Of a stretch of 64,000 bases of DNA, positions 52,647 to 61,886 are shown piece by piece. Origin of the DNA: Hydrogenophaga palleronii_A (GTDB lineage Bacteria > Pseudomonadota > Gammaproteobacteria > Burkholderiales > Burkholderiaceae_C); the NCBI RefSeq assembly GCF_031457455.1, contig NZ_JAVDWU010000005.1:186001-250000 (forward strand), read 5' to 3'. Each line of letters begins with the position of its first letter. Within the stretch, counting starts at the first letter, position 1. Position numbers and translations under genes: made by a program. The notes below the pieces were generated by a model. The model had not been told where the DNA came from and did no database searches. It saw nothing but the letters and a program-made list of their open reading frames with translations.

Positions 52647-52730
52647 ACCCCCCGCGTCGCCTTCGGCGCCACCCCCCTCCAGGGGGGCGGTACCTGGGAC
52701 CGGCGGAGCCGGATCCTCGGTGCCCCTGGA
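52647..52730 (+). repeat. Mosaic three-hairpin repeat, copy D
   Basis: 28 bases after the sigma stop, behind an extra CCCCTGCGAGGGG hairpin followed by TTTT that could be a real terminator. The copy has CGTCGCCTTCGGCGCC, CCCCCCTCCAGGGGGG, then GGGACCGGCGGAGCCGGATCC and GGTGCCCCTGGA; it matches copy A closely. Confidence 0.8.
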
Positions 52731-52789
52731 TGGGGTCGCCTCTTGCGATCTGTGTTTTCGCTCCGGCCTGGTGAGACGGTGATGTTGTG

Positions 52790-53557
52790 ATGCTGAGAAA
52801 GATGGTGATCTTCGGTGGATTCGTGCTGCTGGCTTATGCGCTGCTGTGCGCGGCGCTGTATTTTTTCCAGCGCTCGCTGATCTACTATCCGCAGCCTCGC
52901 GCGGTGGAGCTGGGGGTGGAGCCGGTGGTGCTGACGATGCGGGATGGCACGGTGGTGAATGTCACGGTGCGGCCGAATCTGGGGCCCGACGCGCTGATCT
53001 ACTTTGGCGGCAATGCCGAAGACGTGTCGCACCAGTTGCCGGCGCTGGCGGCGGCGTTTCCGGACCATGCGATCCACCTCATGCATTACCGGGGCTATGG
53101 CGGCAGCGGGGGGCAGCCCTCTGAAGACGCGCTGGTGGCCGACGCTTTTGAGTTGTTCGATCGCGTGCACCGCGACCACGAACGCGTGCTGGTGGTGGGC
53201 CGCAGCCTGGGCAGTGGTGTGGCGGTGCGCCTGGCCAGTGAACGGCCAGTGGCGCGGCTGGTGCTGGTCACGCCGTACCACAGCATTCTGGCGCTGGCAC
53301 GGCAGCAGTTTCCGTGGGCGCCCGTGAACTGGCTGCTGCAGGACCGCTACGAATCCTGGCGCCACGCGCCGAAGGTGACGGCACCCACCACACTCATCGC
53401 GGCAGAGCATGACGGCGTGATTCCGCGCGCCAGCACGGATGCGCTGCATGCCCACTTTGCGCCCGGTGTGGCCCGCTTTCACGTGCTCCCGGGCACGGGC
53501 CACAACACCATTTCCGACAACCGGATGTACCTGCCCTTGCTGCAGGGCGGATTCTGA
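52790..53557 (+). CDS. Membrane-anchored alpha/beta hydrolase
   Basis: A 255-residue serine hydrolase. The N-terminal helix LRKMVIFGGFVLLAYALLCAALYFF anchors it in the inner membrane; RSLIYYPQPR follows. The nucleophile is in VVGRSLGSGVA, the acid in EHDGVIP, and the histidine in LPGTGHNTIS, so the triad is complete. The family (BEM46/FrsA-like) hydrolyses unknown esters or amides. ATG 52790 or GTG 52787 are both possible. It stands apart from its neighbours, with a repeat upstream and a convergent kinase downstream. Confidence 0.86.
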   Translation: MLRKMVIFGGFVLLAYALLCAALYFFQRSLIYYPQPRAVELGVEPVVLTMRDGTVVNVTVRPNLGPDALIYFGGNAEDVSHQLPALAAAFPDHAIHLMHYRGYGGSGGQPSEDALVADAFELFDRVHRDHERVLVVGRSLGSGVAVRLASERPVARLVLVTPYHSILALARQQFPWAPVNWLLQDRYESWRHAPKVTAPTTLIAAEHDGVIPRASTDALHAHFAPGVARFHVLPGTGHNTISDNRMYLPLLQGGF

Positions 53558-53615
53558 GGGCCATCAGCCTGCTGCGGTTCGCTGTTCCGTTCTTCGAAAG
53601 CGCTTGTCCCGACGC

Positions 53616-55562
53616 CTACCTCGCGGTGAGAGGGCTTGAGAGAAGCGAGAAATAGAACGTGGCACCCTTGTCCACCTGCCCCTGTGCCCACACTTTGCCG
53701 CCGTGGCGGGCGATGATCCGCGAGACATTGGCCAGTCCGATGCCGGTGCCCTCAAACTCGTCGGCGCGATGCAGGCGCTGAAAGACACCGAAGAGCTTGT
53801 TTTCGAACCGCATGTCGAAGCCGGCGCCGTTGTCCCGCACAAACACCACGATGTCACCGGCCTCGCCGGGCTGTGTGCCGATCTCGATCCGGGTCTGTTG
53901 GCGTTTGCTGGTGTACTTCAGCGCATTCGAGATCAGGTTGAACAGCACCACCCGCAACATGGCGCGATCACCGGCCACCACCGGCAGTTTGGCAATCTGC
54001 CAGTCGATGTCCCTGCCTTCGGCCTCTGGCTCCAGCTCGTGGATCACGTCCGTCACCAGGCCGTTCAGGTCCACCGGGGCCTTGCTCATTTCCTGGCGCC
54101 CCATGCGCGAGAAGGCCAGCAGATCGTCGATCAGCGTGCTCATGCGACGGGCTGCATCGGCGATGGTGCTCATGTAGTGCTGGCCTTCGTCGTCGAGTGC
54201 CGGATCCACGCGTTCCTTGAGCAGCGCCAGAAAGCCGTCGATGTGGCGCAGCGGGGCGCGCAGATCGTGCGAGACGGAATAGGCAAAAGACTCCAGTTCC
54301 TTGTTCACCTGTTCCAGCGCGCAGGTGCGTTCGGCGACCCGCTGCTCGAGTTCCTGGTTGAGCGCGCGGACCTGCTCCTCGGAGCGGTGGCGTTGCACCA
54401 CGGCGACCACCAGCGAGGCGCTCACACCAAGCAGCAGCACGAACGACACCCCGGCGATCCAGGCCGCCTCCTTGGAAATGCTGAAGGTGCTCGGCGGCAA
54501 GAAGCGGACCACGGCGTCTGGTGGCAAGTCGGACACCGGAATGTTGAAACGGACCAGTTGCCGGTGGTCAAACATGGGGGCCTTGCCCGCCCCGCGCCGC
54601 ACCGGGATGGACTCCGCCCGCACGCCGTGCAGCACCTGCACCGCCATCTCTGCCGCCAGGCGCCCTTGCTCGACGCCACTGATGACGCTTCCCCCCACGG
54701 CGCCATGGCCGACCAGGAAGTCCCAACTGGTGAACAGTGGAACCGAGGCCGTTGATGACATGAGTTCGGCCGCGCGCTGGCTGCTGATGCCCTTGCCGTC
54801 GCGCGTGCGCATGTTGCCGATGGTGTAGAGCGCGGCGTCGGGTGGGAGGGTCTTGATGTCATCAAGGAGCGCGTCCACGTGGGGATACTCGCGGAACTCC
54901 GCCTCGATTTTTTTGGGAAGCACCGCCAGGTCCTTTTCGACCGTCGTGCGGATACCGCGGTAGGTGAGATCGTCGGCCATGCCGGGAAAAACGATGCGCC
55001 GGGTCTGCGGCGCGAGCTGCTGAATCACCTGCAGCGTGCCGAACATGTCGCCGTCTTCGGCCACCCCGGTGATGCCGCGTTCGCCCTTGAGCATGGCGTC
55101 CTCAAAGCCATTGAGGCCCATGAACACGATGGAAGCTTCCGGGAACAGATCGGCCCGGTGTGCCCGGGCGAAGTCGAAAGCCGCGTTGTCCGAGGTCAGA
55201 ACCACCTTGAACGCCTGCTTCGAGAGCTTGTTCCGCAGCAGTTCAAGAAGCAGCGGCCCCTTCAGCAGGCCAGGGCTGTGGATCGCGTCCAGGTACTCGA
55301 TCCGAAGGTCGTACCGGGAGGCAAGCGGGCCGAAGACAGCGTCAATGCCTTCCTGCTGCGATTGAGTCCAGGCGAAGTCCGGGCCGTAGGAGTGAAGAAC
55401 GAGCACATGTTCGCGATCGAGGATGTGTGTCTCGGCATGGCCGGTGGCCGGCGCCAGCATCAGAACAATCACCCAGCCCAGCAACGCAACCAGCTTGCTG
55501 AAAGCAAGGCGCAGCGGGCACGGACTGCGCGATTTTTCCTGTGGACAGGCTTTGTATGTCAT
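53616..55562 (-). CDS. Sensor histidine kinase with periplasmic binding-protein-like sensor
   Basis: Membrane kinase of 648 residues. A signal/anchor (LVALLGWVIVLMLAPATGHA) is followed by a periplasmic domain of about 300 residues that resembles ABC substrate-binding proteins of the COG2984 type (VLVLHSYGPDFAWTQSQQEG, VVLTSDNAAFDFARAHR). A membrane helix (WIAGVSFVLLLGVSASLVV) and a coiled coil lead to the kinase. The phospho-accepting histidine is H432 in SVSHDLRAPLRH; the ATPase domain has NLISNALKYTS, DNGAGF and GTGIGLANV. No receiver domain or regulator is adjacent. Ligand unknown. A TTG 48 bases upstream is an alternative start. Confidence 0.88.
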   Translation of the reverse strand: MTYKACPQEKSRSPCPLRLAFSKLVALLGWVIVLMLAPATGHAETHILDREHVLVLHSYGPDFAWTQSQQEGIDAVFGPLASRYDLRIEYLDAIHSPGLLKGPLLLELLRNKLSKQAFKVVLTSDNAAFDFARAHRADLFPEASIVFMGLNGFEDAMLKGERGITGVAEDGDMFGTLQVIQQLAPQTRRIVFPGMADDLTYRGIRTTVEKDLAVLPKKIEAEFREYPHVDALLDDIKTLPPDAALYTIGNMRTRDGKGISSQRAAELMSSTASVPLFTSWDFLVGHGAVGGSVISGVEQGRLAAEMAVQVLHGVRAESIPVRRGAGKAPMFDHRQLVRFNIPVSDLPPDAVVRFLPPSTFSISKEAAWIAGVSFVLLLGVSASLVVAVVQRHRSEEQVRALNQELEQRVAERTCALEQVNKELESFAYSVSHDLRAPLRHIDGFLALLKERVDPALDDEGQHYMSTIADAARRMSTLIDDLLAFSRMGRQEMSKAPVDLNGLVTDVIHELEPEAEGRDIDWQIAKLPVVAGDRAMLRVVLFNLISNALKYTSKRQQTRIEIGTQPGEAGDIVVFVRDNGAGFDMRFENKLFGVFQRLHRADEFEGTGIGLANVSRIIARHGGKVWAQGQVDKGATFYFSLLSSPLTAR

Positions 55563-55776
55563 TGCATGTCTCGGTCTTGGTGCCTGGACGGAAAACGGGG
55601 AAGATTGCAACGAATTGTTTACAAGTATCAGTGAGGCTTCCTAATGCAGTCAATCGCCGAATCCCCTTGGGCCTGTGCCAGAACACACGAAACAGGCAAA
55701 CTCATGGGCCCCGGCAAAGCCTGGGCGCGGGGCCTGGTGCCTCGAAATTGAAAGATTCGCCAACGGGTGACGACTC

Positions 55777-56253
55777 ATGGCCATGAAGAAGACACTGCTG
55801 CTCATCGCCTCCCATGCCACCGTGCTGCTGGTGGGCTTCGCCATCGGCATCTATGCACTGCCCATTCTGGTCGCGCCCCCGGCGCCCGGTGCCGAGGCGG
55901 TGGTGGCCCAGACGGCCGAGGCCCGTTACCAGGGGCAATTCCGGCGCGATCTGAAAGGCAGCGATCCCCTGCACTGGGGCGAGGGCACGGTGTCCGTGGG
56001 CGCAAAAACCATCGGCCTGATGGGCAGGCTGGCGCCGGGACCGGACTACAAGCTCTACCTGTCGCCCGAGTTCGTTGAAACCAAGGCCGACTTCCTGCGT
56101 CTGAAGGACCGCATGGTGCGCGTGGGCGATGTGAAAACCTTCAACAATTTCCTGGTGCCGGTGCCTGAAAACGTGAATCCATCGGACCACAACACCGTGA
56201 TCGTCTGGTGCGAAACCTTCAGCCAGTTCATCACGGCAGCGCAGTACCGCTAA
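55777..56253 (+). CDS. DM13 domain-containing membrane-anchored protein
   Basis: A 158-residue protein with one N-terminal membrane helix (LLLIASHATVLLVGFAIGIYAL) and a C-terminal DM13 domain: YQGQFRRDLKGSDPLHWGEG, GPDYKLYLSPEFVET, and NTVIVWCETFSQFITAAQY. DM13 proteins carry a nearly invariant cysteine (WCETF) and are proposed to work in redox chemistry at membranes. The domain faces the periplasm by topology. It converges with a GlxA-type gene. ATG 55783 is an alternative start. Confidence 0.85.
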   Translation: MAMKKTLLLIASHATVLLVGFAIGIYALPILVAPPAPGAEAVVAQTAEARYQGQFRRDLKGSDPLHWGEGTVSVGAKTIGLMGRLAPGPDYKLYLSPEFVETKADFLRLKDRMVRVGDVKTFNNFLVPVPENVNPSDHNTVIVWCETFSQFITAAQYR

Positions 56254-56284
56254 GACCCTGGCAGACGCGCTGGCGGAGGTTGAC

Positions 56285-57337
56285 TCACCAGGACGAGCGG
56301 CCTTGCCGCAGCACTTCGCGCAGGCCGGCAAAGCGCTTTCGGTACTGGGCCGGCGTGAGGTTGACCTCGCGTTTGAACAGGCGCGCGAAATAGCCGGCGT
56401 CTTCGTAGCCCACCTGCTCGGCCACGGCCTCAATGGCGTCGTCACTCGCTTCCAGCAACTGCTTGGCTTCTTCGAGCCGGATGTGATGCACGTACTGCAG
56501 CGGCGACATACCGGTGGCCTGCTGGAAGCGGCGCACGAAGGACCTTTCTGCCAGGCCCGAGAGTTGTGTCATCGCCGCCACCGGGCTGGGCGCCCGGTAG
56601 TGCTCGGCCGCCCAGAGCTGGCAGCGCGTGATCACGGCGTCGTCCGTTTGCCGGCTCGCTGACAGGCGGGCAAAGGGCTGCTGGCCGCTCTCGTGCCAGT
56701 CGATCAGGTACAGGCGCGCCATCTGCATGGCGGCGTCCAGGTTCACCAGCCGGGCGATCAGGTACAACGCCAGGTCTTGCCAGGACGTGCCACCGCCCGC
56801 CATGACCAGGCGCTGGCCTTCGCCCGCCGTCACCAGCGCGCGCCGTTTGTGCAGGCGAATGCCCGGGTGGCGTTGTGCCAGCACGTCGCAATAGGCCCAG
56901 TGGGTGGTGGCGTCTTCGCCCTCGAGCAGGCCGGCTTCTGCCATGAGCAGTGCACCCGAACACGCCGCCGCCACCACGGCGCCCCGCGCATGCGACTCAC
57001 GCAACCAGGCGGCTTCAACCTGAAAGCGGCCCTGGATCTCTGCGGTGGGCAGCAGAAACACCTCCGGGATGCAGATCACCTGCGGTGGCGCTGCATTGGC
57101 AATGGATGCGTCAGGCACCACGTGGATGCCGTTGGCGATGGTCAGCGGTTGCCCGTCGGCCGAGACGATCTGCACCCGCAAGGTGGAGCTGCCCGGCCGG
57201 CCCTCGACCACCAGGGGCCAGTCGCGCCCGACACCCACAAACATGTCACTCAAACCGAACAGCACCGAGGCCGTGACCTCGGGCAGCGCCAGGATGGCCA
57301 CGGTGGTGACGGGAGGGGCGCCGTCGGATTCGGACAT
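56285..57337 (-). CDS. GlxA-type AraC regulator with DJ-1/PfpI domain
   Basis: A 350-residue regulator. The N-terminal DJ-1/PfpI-like (class I amidotransferase-like) domain (about 10-190) has VVAAACSGALLMAEAGLL, with the cysteine of the nucleophile elbow, and TTHWAYCDVLAQRHP. The C-terminal AraC domain has MTQLSGLAERSFVRRFQQA, then IEAVAEQVGYEDAGYFARLF and LTPAQYRKRF. GlxA-like regulators sense small nitrogen compounds such as arginine or choline derivatives in several organisms; the ligand here is unknown. It is divergent from a TTC38-like gene, 158 bp apart. Confidence 0.9.
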   Translation of the reverse strand: MSESDGAPPVTTVAILALPEVTASVLFGLSDMFVGVGRDWPLVVEGRPGSSTLRVQIVSADGQPLTIANGIHVVPDASIANAAPPQVICIPEVFLLPTAEIQGRFQVEAAWLRESHARGAVVAAACSGALLMAEAGLLEGEDATTHWAYCDVLAQRHPGIRLHKRRALVTAGEGQRLVMAGGGTSWQDLALYLIARLVNLDAAMQMARLYLIDWHESGQQPFARLSASRQTDDAVITRCQLWAAEHYRAPSPVAAMTQLSGLAERSFVRRFQQATGMSPLQYVHHIRLEEAKQLLEASDDAIEAVAEQVGYEDAGYFARLFKREVNLTPAQYRKRFAGLREVLRQGRSSW

Positions 57338-57495
57338 GGCGGTTTTGTCGGGTAGCTGTCGGATTTGGCTGCAGGGGAAATGGGGCCTCCGGCCTACAGT
57401 GCCTGAGCGATTTTAGGAGGCCCCTTCAAGGGATGCACCTCTTGCTCGCCTCCTTTTGTCACCTCACCCTTCCACCCACCCTGACTGGAGCACCC

Positions 57496-58791
57496 ATGAA
57501 AGACGCTGTCGGATACACCTTCTCGGGCGGCAACGCCCGCGCCATCGACCTGCTGGAACAGGCCCTGCACGAATTCCGCTGCTTTGCCGGCAACCCGGTC
57601 GCCACTGCCGAGGCCGCGCTGGCCGAAGCGCCCGATCTGGTGATGGCCCAGGTGCTGCGCGCCTGGCTCTACCTGCTGTCTTCAGAAGCCGGCGCCGTGG
57701 CACCGGCACGCGAAGCACTGGCTGCCGCCCGCGAGCTGCCGCACAACGAACGCGAAGCGTGGCACCTGCGCGCCATCGCCCAACTCTGCGACGGCCAATG
57801 GCGCGCCGCAGCCCTCACGATGGAAGACCTGAGCGCTCACTACCCGCTGGATGCGCTGGCCTTGCAGGCGGGTCAGCAGATCGACTTCTTCGTGGGCGAC
57901 TCCCGCATGCTGCGCGACCGCATCGCGCGCGCCCTGCCGGCGTGGTCCGCAGGCATGCCCGGCTGGCACGCGGTGCTGGGCATGCAGGCCTTTGGCCTGG
58001 AAGAAACCGGCGACTACCTGCGCGCAGAACGGCTGGGCCGCCAGGCGGTGGACCTGCAGCCCAACGACGCCTGGGCACAACACGCCGTGGCCCACGTGCT
58101 GGAGATGCAGGGCCGGCGCGATGAAGGCATTGAATGGATGCGGGGCAACGAAGGCTGGCAGGCCGACAGCTTCCTGGCGGTGCACAACTGGCACCTGGCG
58201 CTGTACCACCTGGCGCAGGGTGACAGCACGGAAGTGCTTGCGCTCTACGACGGCCCCATCCACGGGCACCGCCCGGAGATCCATGTGGAGCTGGTGGACG
58301 CGAGCGCGCTGCTGTGGCGCCTGACGCTGGCCGGTGCCGACGTGGGCACGCGCTGGTCGGCGTTGGCCGAACGCTGGGCGCCGTTTGCAGGCGACGGCCA
58401 CTACGCCTTCAGCGACTGGCATGCGGCCATGGCCTTCGTGGGCGCCGGGCGCGAAGACCTGCTGCAGACGCTGTTGCAGGCACAGGCCGATGCCATGACG
58501 CGCAACGACGACAACGCCGCCTTCACCAGCGAAGTGGGCTTTGCCGCCACCCGCGCCTTCATTGCCTACGGTCAGCAGGACTGGGCGCGCACGGTGGCGC
58601 TGCTGCGCCCGGTGCGCAGCCAGTCCCACCGTTTTGGTGGCAGCCATGCACAACGCGACGTGATCGAACTGACCCTGATCGCGGCCGCGCAGCGCAGTGG
58701 CCAGGCAGCGCTGGTGCGCGCCCTGGAGCAGGAACGACAAGCGCTGGCGCGGCAGCGGCAACCCGAACGGCGGGAGAGTGTGGTCGCCTGA
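57496..58791 (+). CDS. TTC38-like tetratricopeptide repeat protein
   Basis: A 431-residue cytoplasmic protein related to eukaryotic TTC38. Features are VGYTFSGGNARAIDLLEQALHE, LPHNEREAWHLRAI, GMQAFGLEETGDYLRAERLG, AWAQHAVAHVLEMQGRRDEG, WHLALYHLAQGD and ELVDASALLWRL, which follow the TTC38 plan of degenerate TPRs. Function is unknown in any organism. ATG 57496 precedes the conserved start; an upstream ATG (57433) would add 21 non-conserved residues. It is divergent from the GlxA-type regulator, its probable controller. Confidence 0.85.
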   Translation: MKDAVGYTFSGGNARAIDLLEQALHEFRCFAGNPVATAEAALAEAPDLVMAQVLRAWLYLLSSEAGAVAPAREALAAARELPHNEREAWHLRAIAQLCDGQWRAAALTMEDLSAHYPLDALALQAGQQIDFFVGDSRMLRDRIARALPAWSAGMPGWHAVLGMQAFGLEETGDYLRAERLGRQAVDLQPNDAWAQHAVAHVLEMQGRRDEGIEWMRGNEGWQADSFLAVHNWHLALYHLAQGDSTEVLALYDGPIHGHRPEIHVELVDASALLWRLTLAGADVGTRWSALAERWAPFAGDGHYAFSDWHAAMAFVGAGREDLLQTLLQAQADAMTRNDDNAAFTSEVGFAATRAFIAYGQQDWARTVALLRPVRSQSHRFGGSHAQRDVIELTLIAAAQRSGQAALVRALEQERQALARQRQPERRESVVA

Positions 58792-58841
58792 AGGCAGTGG
58801 CGTGGGATTTACTCCGGAACCACCGGCGCGAAGTGTCCCAC

Positions 58842-58920
58842 TCCAGAGATACCGTCGGGCCGGCTTTGCCGGACGACTGGTATCGCCCCCCTGGGGGGTG
58901 ACGCGAAGCGGCGCGGGGGG
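58842..58920 (-). repeat. Mosaic three-hairpin repeat, copy G
   Basis: On the minus strand it starts on the base after the GntR stop: CCCCCCGCGCCGCTTCGCG, CCCCCCAGGGGGG, then GATACC...GGTATC around GTCCGGCAAAGCCGG and CTCTGGA. It lies in the convergent gap with the TTC38-like gene. Confidence 0.78.
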
Positions 58921-59637
58921 TTACTTCCTTGCCATGTAGACCTGGTGCAGCGTGATCTTGCGCACTTCCACCTGGCTGGACTGGATGTGCGAGCGCAACA
59001 GCAACTCGGCCCGGTCGGCCTTGCGCGCGATGATGGCGCGCAGAATCTTGGCGTGTTCGTCGTAGGTGGCGTCGATGCGCATCTGCTTCAAAAAGTCCAG
59101 CCGGCGGATGATGCGGATGCGCTCGGTCACGTCGTGGTGCACGCGCGCCATCTCGGCATTGCCGGCGGCCTTCACCAGGGTTTCGTGAAAGGCTTCGTCC
59201 CAGGCCGCGACCTCGGTGGAATCGCTGCTGCGTTCGGCGGCGGGCACCAGCCAGCGTTCCTTCAGGCCTTCCAGCAGCGGTGAAGAATCGCCCGCTTCCT
59301 GCTGGCACAGGCGCTGCGCGGCGGTGGTTTCCAGCACCATGCGCAGGTCGTAGAGCTGGTCGAACTTGTCGAAGTCGAACGGCAGCACGCGCCAGCCGCT
59401 GCGGAACATCACCTCCACCAGGCCTTCCTGCTGCAGGCGAAACAGCGCCTGGCGCACCGGCGTGCGTGAGACCGCCAGGCGGTTGCAGATGTCGTGTTCG
59501 CTGAAGCGGTCGCCGGGCACCAGGCGGAAGTCGGCGATGTCCTTCTTGAGCTGGACGTAAACCTCTTCGGCGCGTGAGGGCTGCATGGGGACGGGTTTGA
59601 CGGGATGAAGGTTGAATGTGGAGTTGTGCACGTTCAA
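58921..59637 (-). CDS. GntR family regulator (FCD/FadR subfamily)
   Basis: A 238-residue repressor. The N-terminal winged helix has SRAEEVYVQLKKDIADFRLV and FSEHDICNRLAVSRTPVRQAL, a textbook GntR domain. The C-terminal FCD domain (about 100-225) has DEAFHETLVKAAGN, with its conserved histidines suited to metal and a carboxylate ligand. ATG 59586 (MQPSRAEE) is an alternative start. It is the last gene of the leftward amidase/ABC operon, 3 bases after a cysteine hydrolase gene, and probably regulates it. Mosaic repeat copy G follows the stop. Confidence 0.9.
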   Translation of the reverse strand: MNVHNSTFNLHPVKPVPMQPSRAEEVYVQLKKDIADFRLVPGDRFSEHDICNRLAVSRTPVRQALFRLQQEGLVEVMFRSGWRVLPFDFDKFDQLYDLRMVLETTAAQRLCQQEAGDSSPLLEGLKERWLVPAAERSSDSTEVAAWDEAFHETLVKAAGNAEMARVHHDVTERIRIIRRLDFLKQMRIDATYDEHAKILRAIIARKADRAELLLRSHIQSSQVEVRKITLHQVYMARK

Positions 59638-59640
59638 ACT

Positions 59641-60321
59641 CTAGCAGTCTTGGTGCGCCACTTTGGCGAGTGCGGCCAACAGCGAGGAACTGGGTGCGGT
59701 CCAGCCCACGATGCCGCCCTGCGCGCGCAGCATGTCTACGGTGGCGGCCTTGAAGTGCGGGAAGTAGCTTTCGGTGCAGTCTTCCAGCAGCAGGCAGTCG
59801 TACCCCCGGTCGTTGGCCTCGCGCATGCTGGTCTGCACGCAGACCTCGGTGGTCACGCCCATGAACAGCAGGTGGGTGATGCCCGCCGCCTGTAGCGTTT
59901 CATGGAGGCCAGTGGCGTAGAAGGCACCCTTGCCCGGTTTGTCGATCACCCATTCGCCCGGTTCGGGCGTGAGTGCCGCGATGATCTGGTTGCCCGGTTC
60001 ACCCGCCACCAGAATGCGCCCCATCGGCCCCGCATCGCCGATGCGCAGGCTGGGGTTGCCGCGCAGGCGCTTGGCCGGTGGGCAGTCCGACAGATCCGGC
60101 GCATGCGCCTCGCGCGTGTGCACCACCGCCCCACCGGCCACGCGCCAGGCCTGCAGCACCCCCTGGCACGCTGGCACGATGGCCTGCAGCAGCGACACGT
60201 CGTTGCCCAGCGTTTCACCAAAGCCACCGGGCTCGACGAAATCGCGCTGCATGTCGATGATCACCAGCGCGGTGTGCGCCAGCTCGAAATCAAAAGGGAA
60301 GGGTTGGGCGGGTATTTGCAT
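59641..60321 (-). CDS. Cysteine hydrolase (isochorismatase-like family)
   Basis: A 226-residue amidohydrolase of the isochorismatase-like fold. The catalytic triad is intact: D23 in VIIDMQRDF, K128 in VIDKPGKGAF, and nucleophile C161 in TTEVCVQTS, preceded by the usual cis-peptide region. It is clearly related to, but distinct from, the second cysteine hydrolase three genes further up the operon. Triuret- or ureidoacrylate-type substrates are known for neighbours in this family; a C-N bond of a urea-like compound is the most likely target here (inference). Confidence 0.85.
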   Translation of the reverse strand: MQIPAQPFPFDFELAHTALVIIDMQRDFVEPGGFGETLGNDVSLLQAIVPACQGVLQAWRVAGGAVVHTREAHAPDLSDCPPAKRLRGNPSLRIGDAGPMGRILVAGEPGNQIIAALTPEPGEWVIDKPGKGAFYATGLHETLQAAGITHLLFMGVTTEVCVQTSMREANDRGYDCLLLEDCTESYFPHFKAATVDMLRAQGGIVGWTAPSSSLLAALAKVAHQDC

Positions 60322-60323
60322 GG

Positions 60324-61886
60324 TCAGTGGCCTCCGCCCATGTGTGCGCCGAGAACATGGCGCTCTGCCTGGGCTGCTGGTGTCTCGAACACGATGCGCC
60401 CCTCACTCATCACCACGATGCGGTCGGCCAGTTCCAGCAATTCGTCCAGGTCTTCGCTGATGAGCAGCACCGCGCCGCCCTGGTCGCGCACGCCGCGCAG
60501 GCGGGTGTGGATTTCCTTGACGGCAGCGAAGTCCAGGCCGAACACCGGGTTGGCCGCGATCAGCACGTGGATGTCACCGTGCAGCTCGCGCGCCAGCACG
60601 GCGCGCTGCACGTTGCCGCCCGAGAGGCTGCGGATGGGCGCGTTCTCGCCCTGGGTCTTGATGCCGTAGTCGGTGATCCATGCGCGCGCCCGGCTGCGCC
60701 AGTGGCCAAACCGCAGCCGGCCGGCGCTGCACAGCGGGGGGCGGTCGAAATCGCGCAGGGCCATGTTTTCGGCCACCGACAGGTCGCCCACGCAGGCGTT
60801 GCGCAGCGGTTCTTCGGGCAGGCTGCGCACCTTGAGCGCGTGGTTCTCTTCGCGCCGGGCCGCATAGGGTTGCCCTTGCACTTGTACGCTGCCGCCTGTG
60901 CGGGCGCGCTGTCCCACCAGGGCCTCCACCAGTTCGCGCTGGCCGTTGCCTGAAACGCCGGCCACGCCCAGGATCTCGCCAGCGGCCACCGCCAGGCTCA
61001 GGTCCTGCACCGCCAGTGCGCCCCGGTCGCCCATCACTTTCAGGCCATTCACCACCAGGGAAGCGGTTGCCGCAGCGTTTGTTGCGTCTGCAGCTCTCCC
61101 GGCCGTGCTTTCGCTGGCCGCTGTTGAATCGCCCACCATGGCCTGCGCCAGCAAGGCCGGTGTGGTGCCGGCCACGGCGCAGTGGTGCACCGCCTGGCCG
61201 CGCCGCAGCACGGTCACGTCGTCGGCATAGGCCATCACTTCGCGGAACTTGTGCGTGATGATGAGCACGGTGCACTGGCCGCTGCGCGCAAATTCGCGCA
61301 CATGGCCCAGCACTTCGTCCGCCTCTTGCGGCGTGAGCACCGAAGTGGGTTCGTCCAGGATCAGCAGGCGGGGCTTCAGGTAGAGCTGCTTGAGCAGTTC
61401 CAGCTTCTGTTTTTCGCCGGCGGCCAGTTCCTGCGGGCGTGCGTCCAGGTCGAGCTGGAAGGGCGTGGTTTTCAGGAACGCTGCCAGGTCGGCGCGTTGC
61501 TGTTTCCAGTCGATGATGGCCGGTGTCTTGCCGCCAGCGAGCAGCAGGTTTTCGGCCACGGTCATGCCCGGCGCCAGCGTGAAATGCTGGTAGACCATGC
61601 CAATGCCCAGGGTGCGCGCCACCACCGGGTTGGGAATGGCCTGTTCGCGCCCGTCGATCAGGATGCTGCCCGACGTGGGGCGCTGGAAACCCGCCACGCA
61701 CTTCACCAGCGTGCTCTTGCCTGCACCGTTTTCGCCCAGCAGGGCGTGCACCGTGCCGGGCGCCACCTTCATGCTCACGCCCTGCAGCGCCTGGAAGCTG
61801 CCGAAGCGCATGCCCAGGTCGTAGGTGTCCAGGGCCAGGGCGCCGGTAGGGGTCGGCAGGCCGCCGATGGCCGCGTTCTCGTTCAT
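60324..61886 (-). CDS. BMP/nucleoside-type ABC transporter ATP-binding protein (two ATPase domains)
   Basis: A 520-residue fused ATPase of the simple-sugar/nucleoside (YufO/BmpB) type. Domain one has Walker A GENGAGKST, Walker B LLILDEPTSVL and switch ITHKF. Domain two has the degenerate GVSGNGQRE P-loop, LSGGNVQRAVLARE signature and VLIAANPVFGLD typical of this family. Start 61886 overlaps the end of the BiuH-like gene. It pairs with the permease gene at the right edge; the substrate-binding protein (BMP-like) should lie beyond the window. Import of a purine- or urea-related nitrogen compound is the best guess. Confidence 0.9.
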   Translation of the reverse strand: MNENAAIGGLPTPTGALALDTYDLGMRFGSFQALQGVSMKVAPGTVHALLGENGAGKSTLVKCVAGFQRPTSGSILIDGREQAIPNPVVARTLGIGMVYQHFTLAPGMTVAENLLLAGGKTPAIIDWKQQRADLAAFLKTTPFQLDLDARPQELAAGEKQKLELLKQLYLKPRLLILDEPTSVLTPQEADEVLGHVREFARSGQCTVLIITHKFREVMAYADDVTVLRRGQAVHHCAVAGTTPALLAQAMVGDSTAASESTAGRAADATNAAATASLVVNGLKVMGDRGALAVQDLSLAVAAGEILGVAGVSGNGQRELVEALVGQRARTGGSVQVQGQPYAARREENHALKVRSLPEEPLRNACVGDLSVAENMALRDFDRPPLCSAGRLRFGHWRSRARAWITDYGIKTQGENAPIRSLSGGNVQRAVLARELHGDIHVLIAANPVFGLDFAAVKEIHTRLRGVRDQGGAVLLISEDLDELLELADRIVVMSEGRIVFETPAAQAERHVLGAHMGGGH

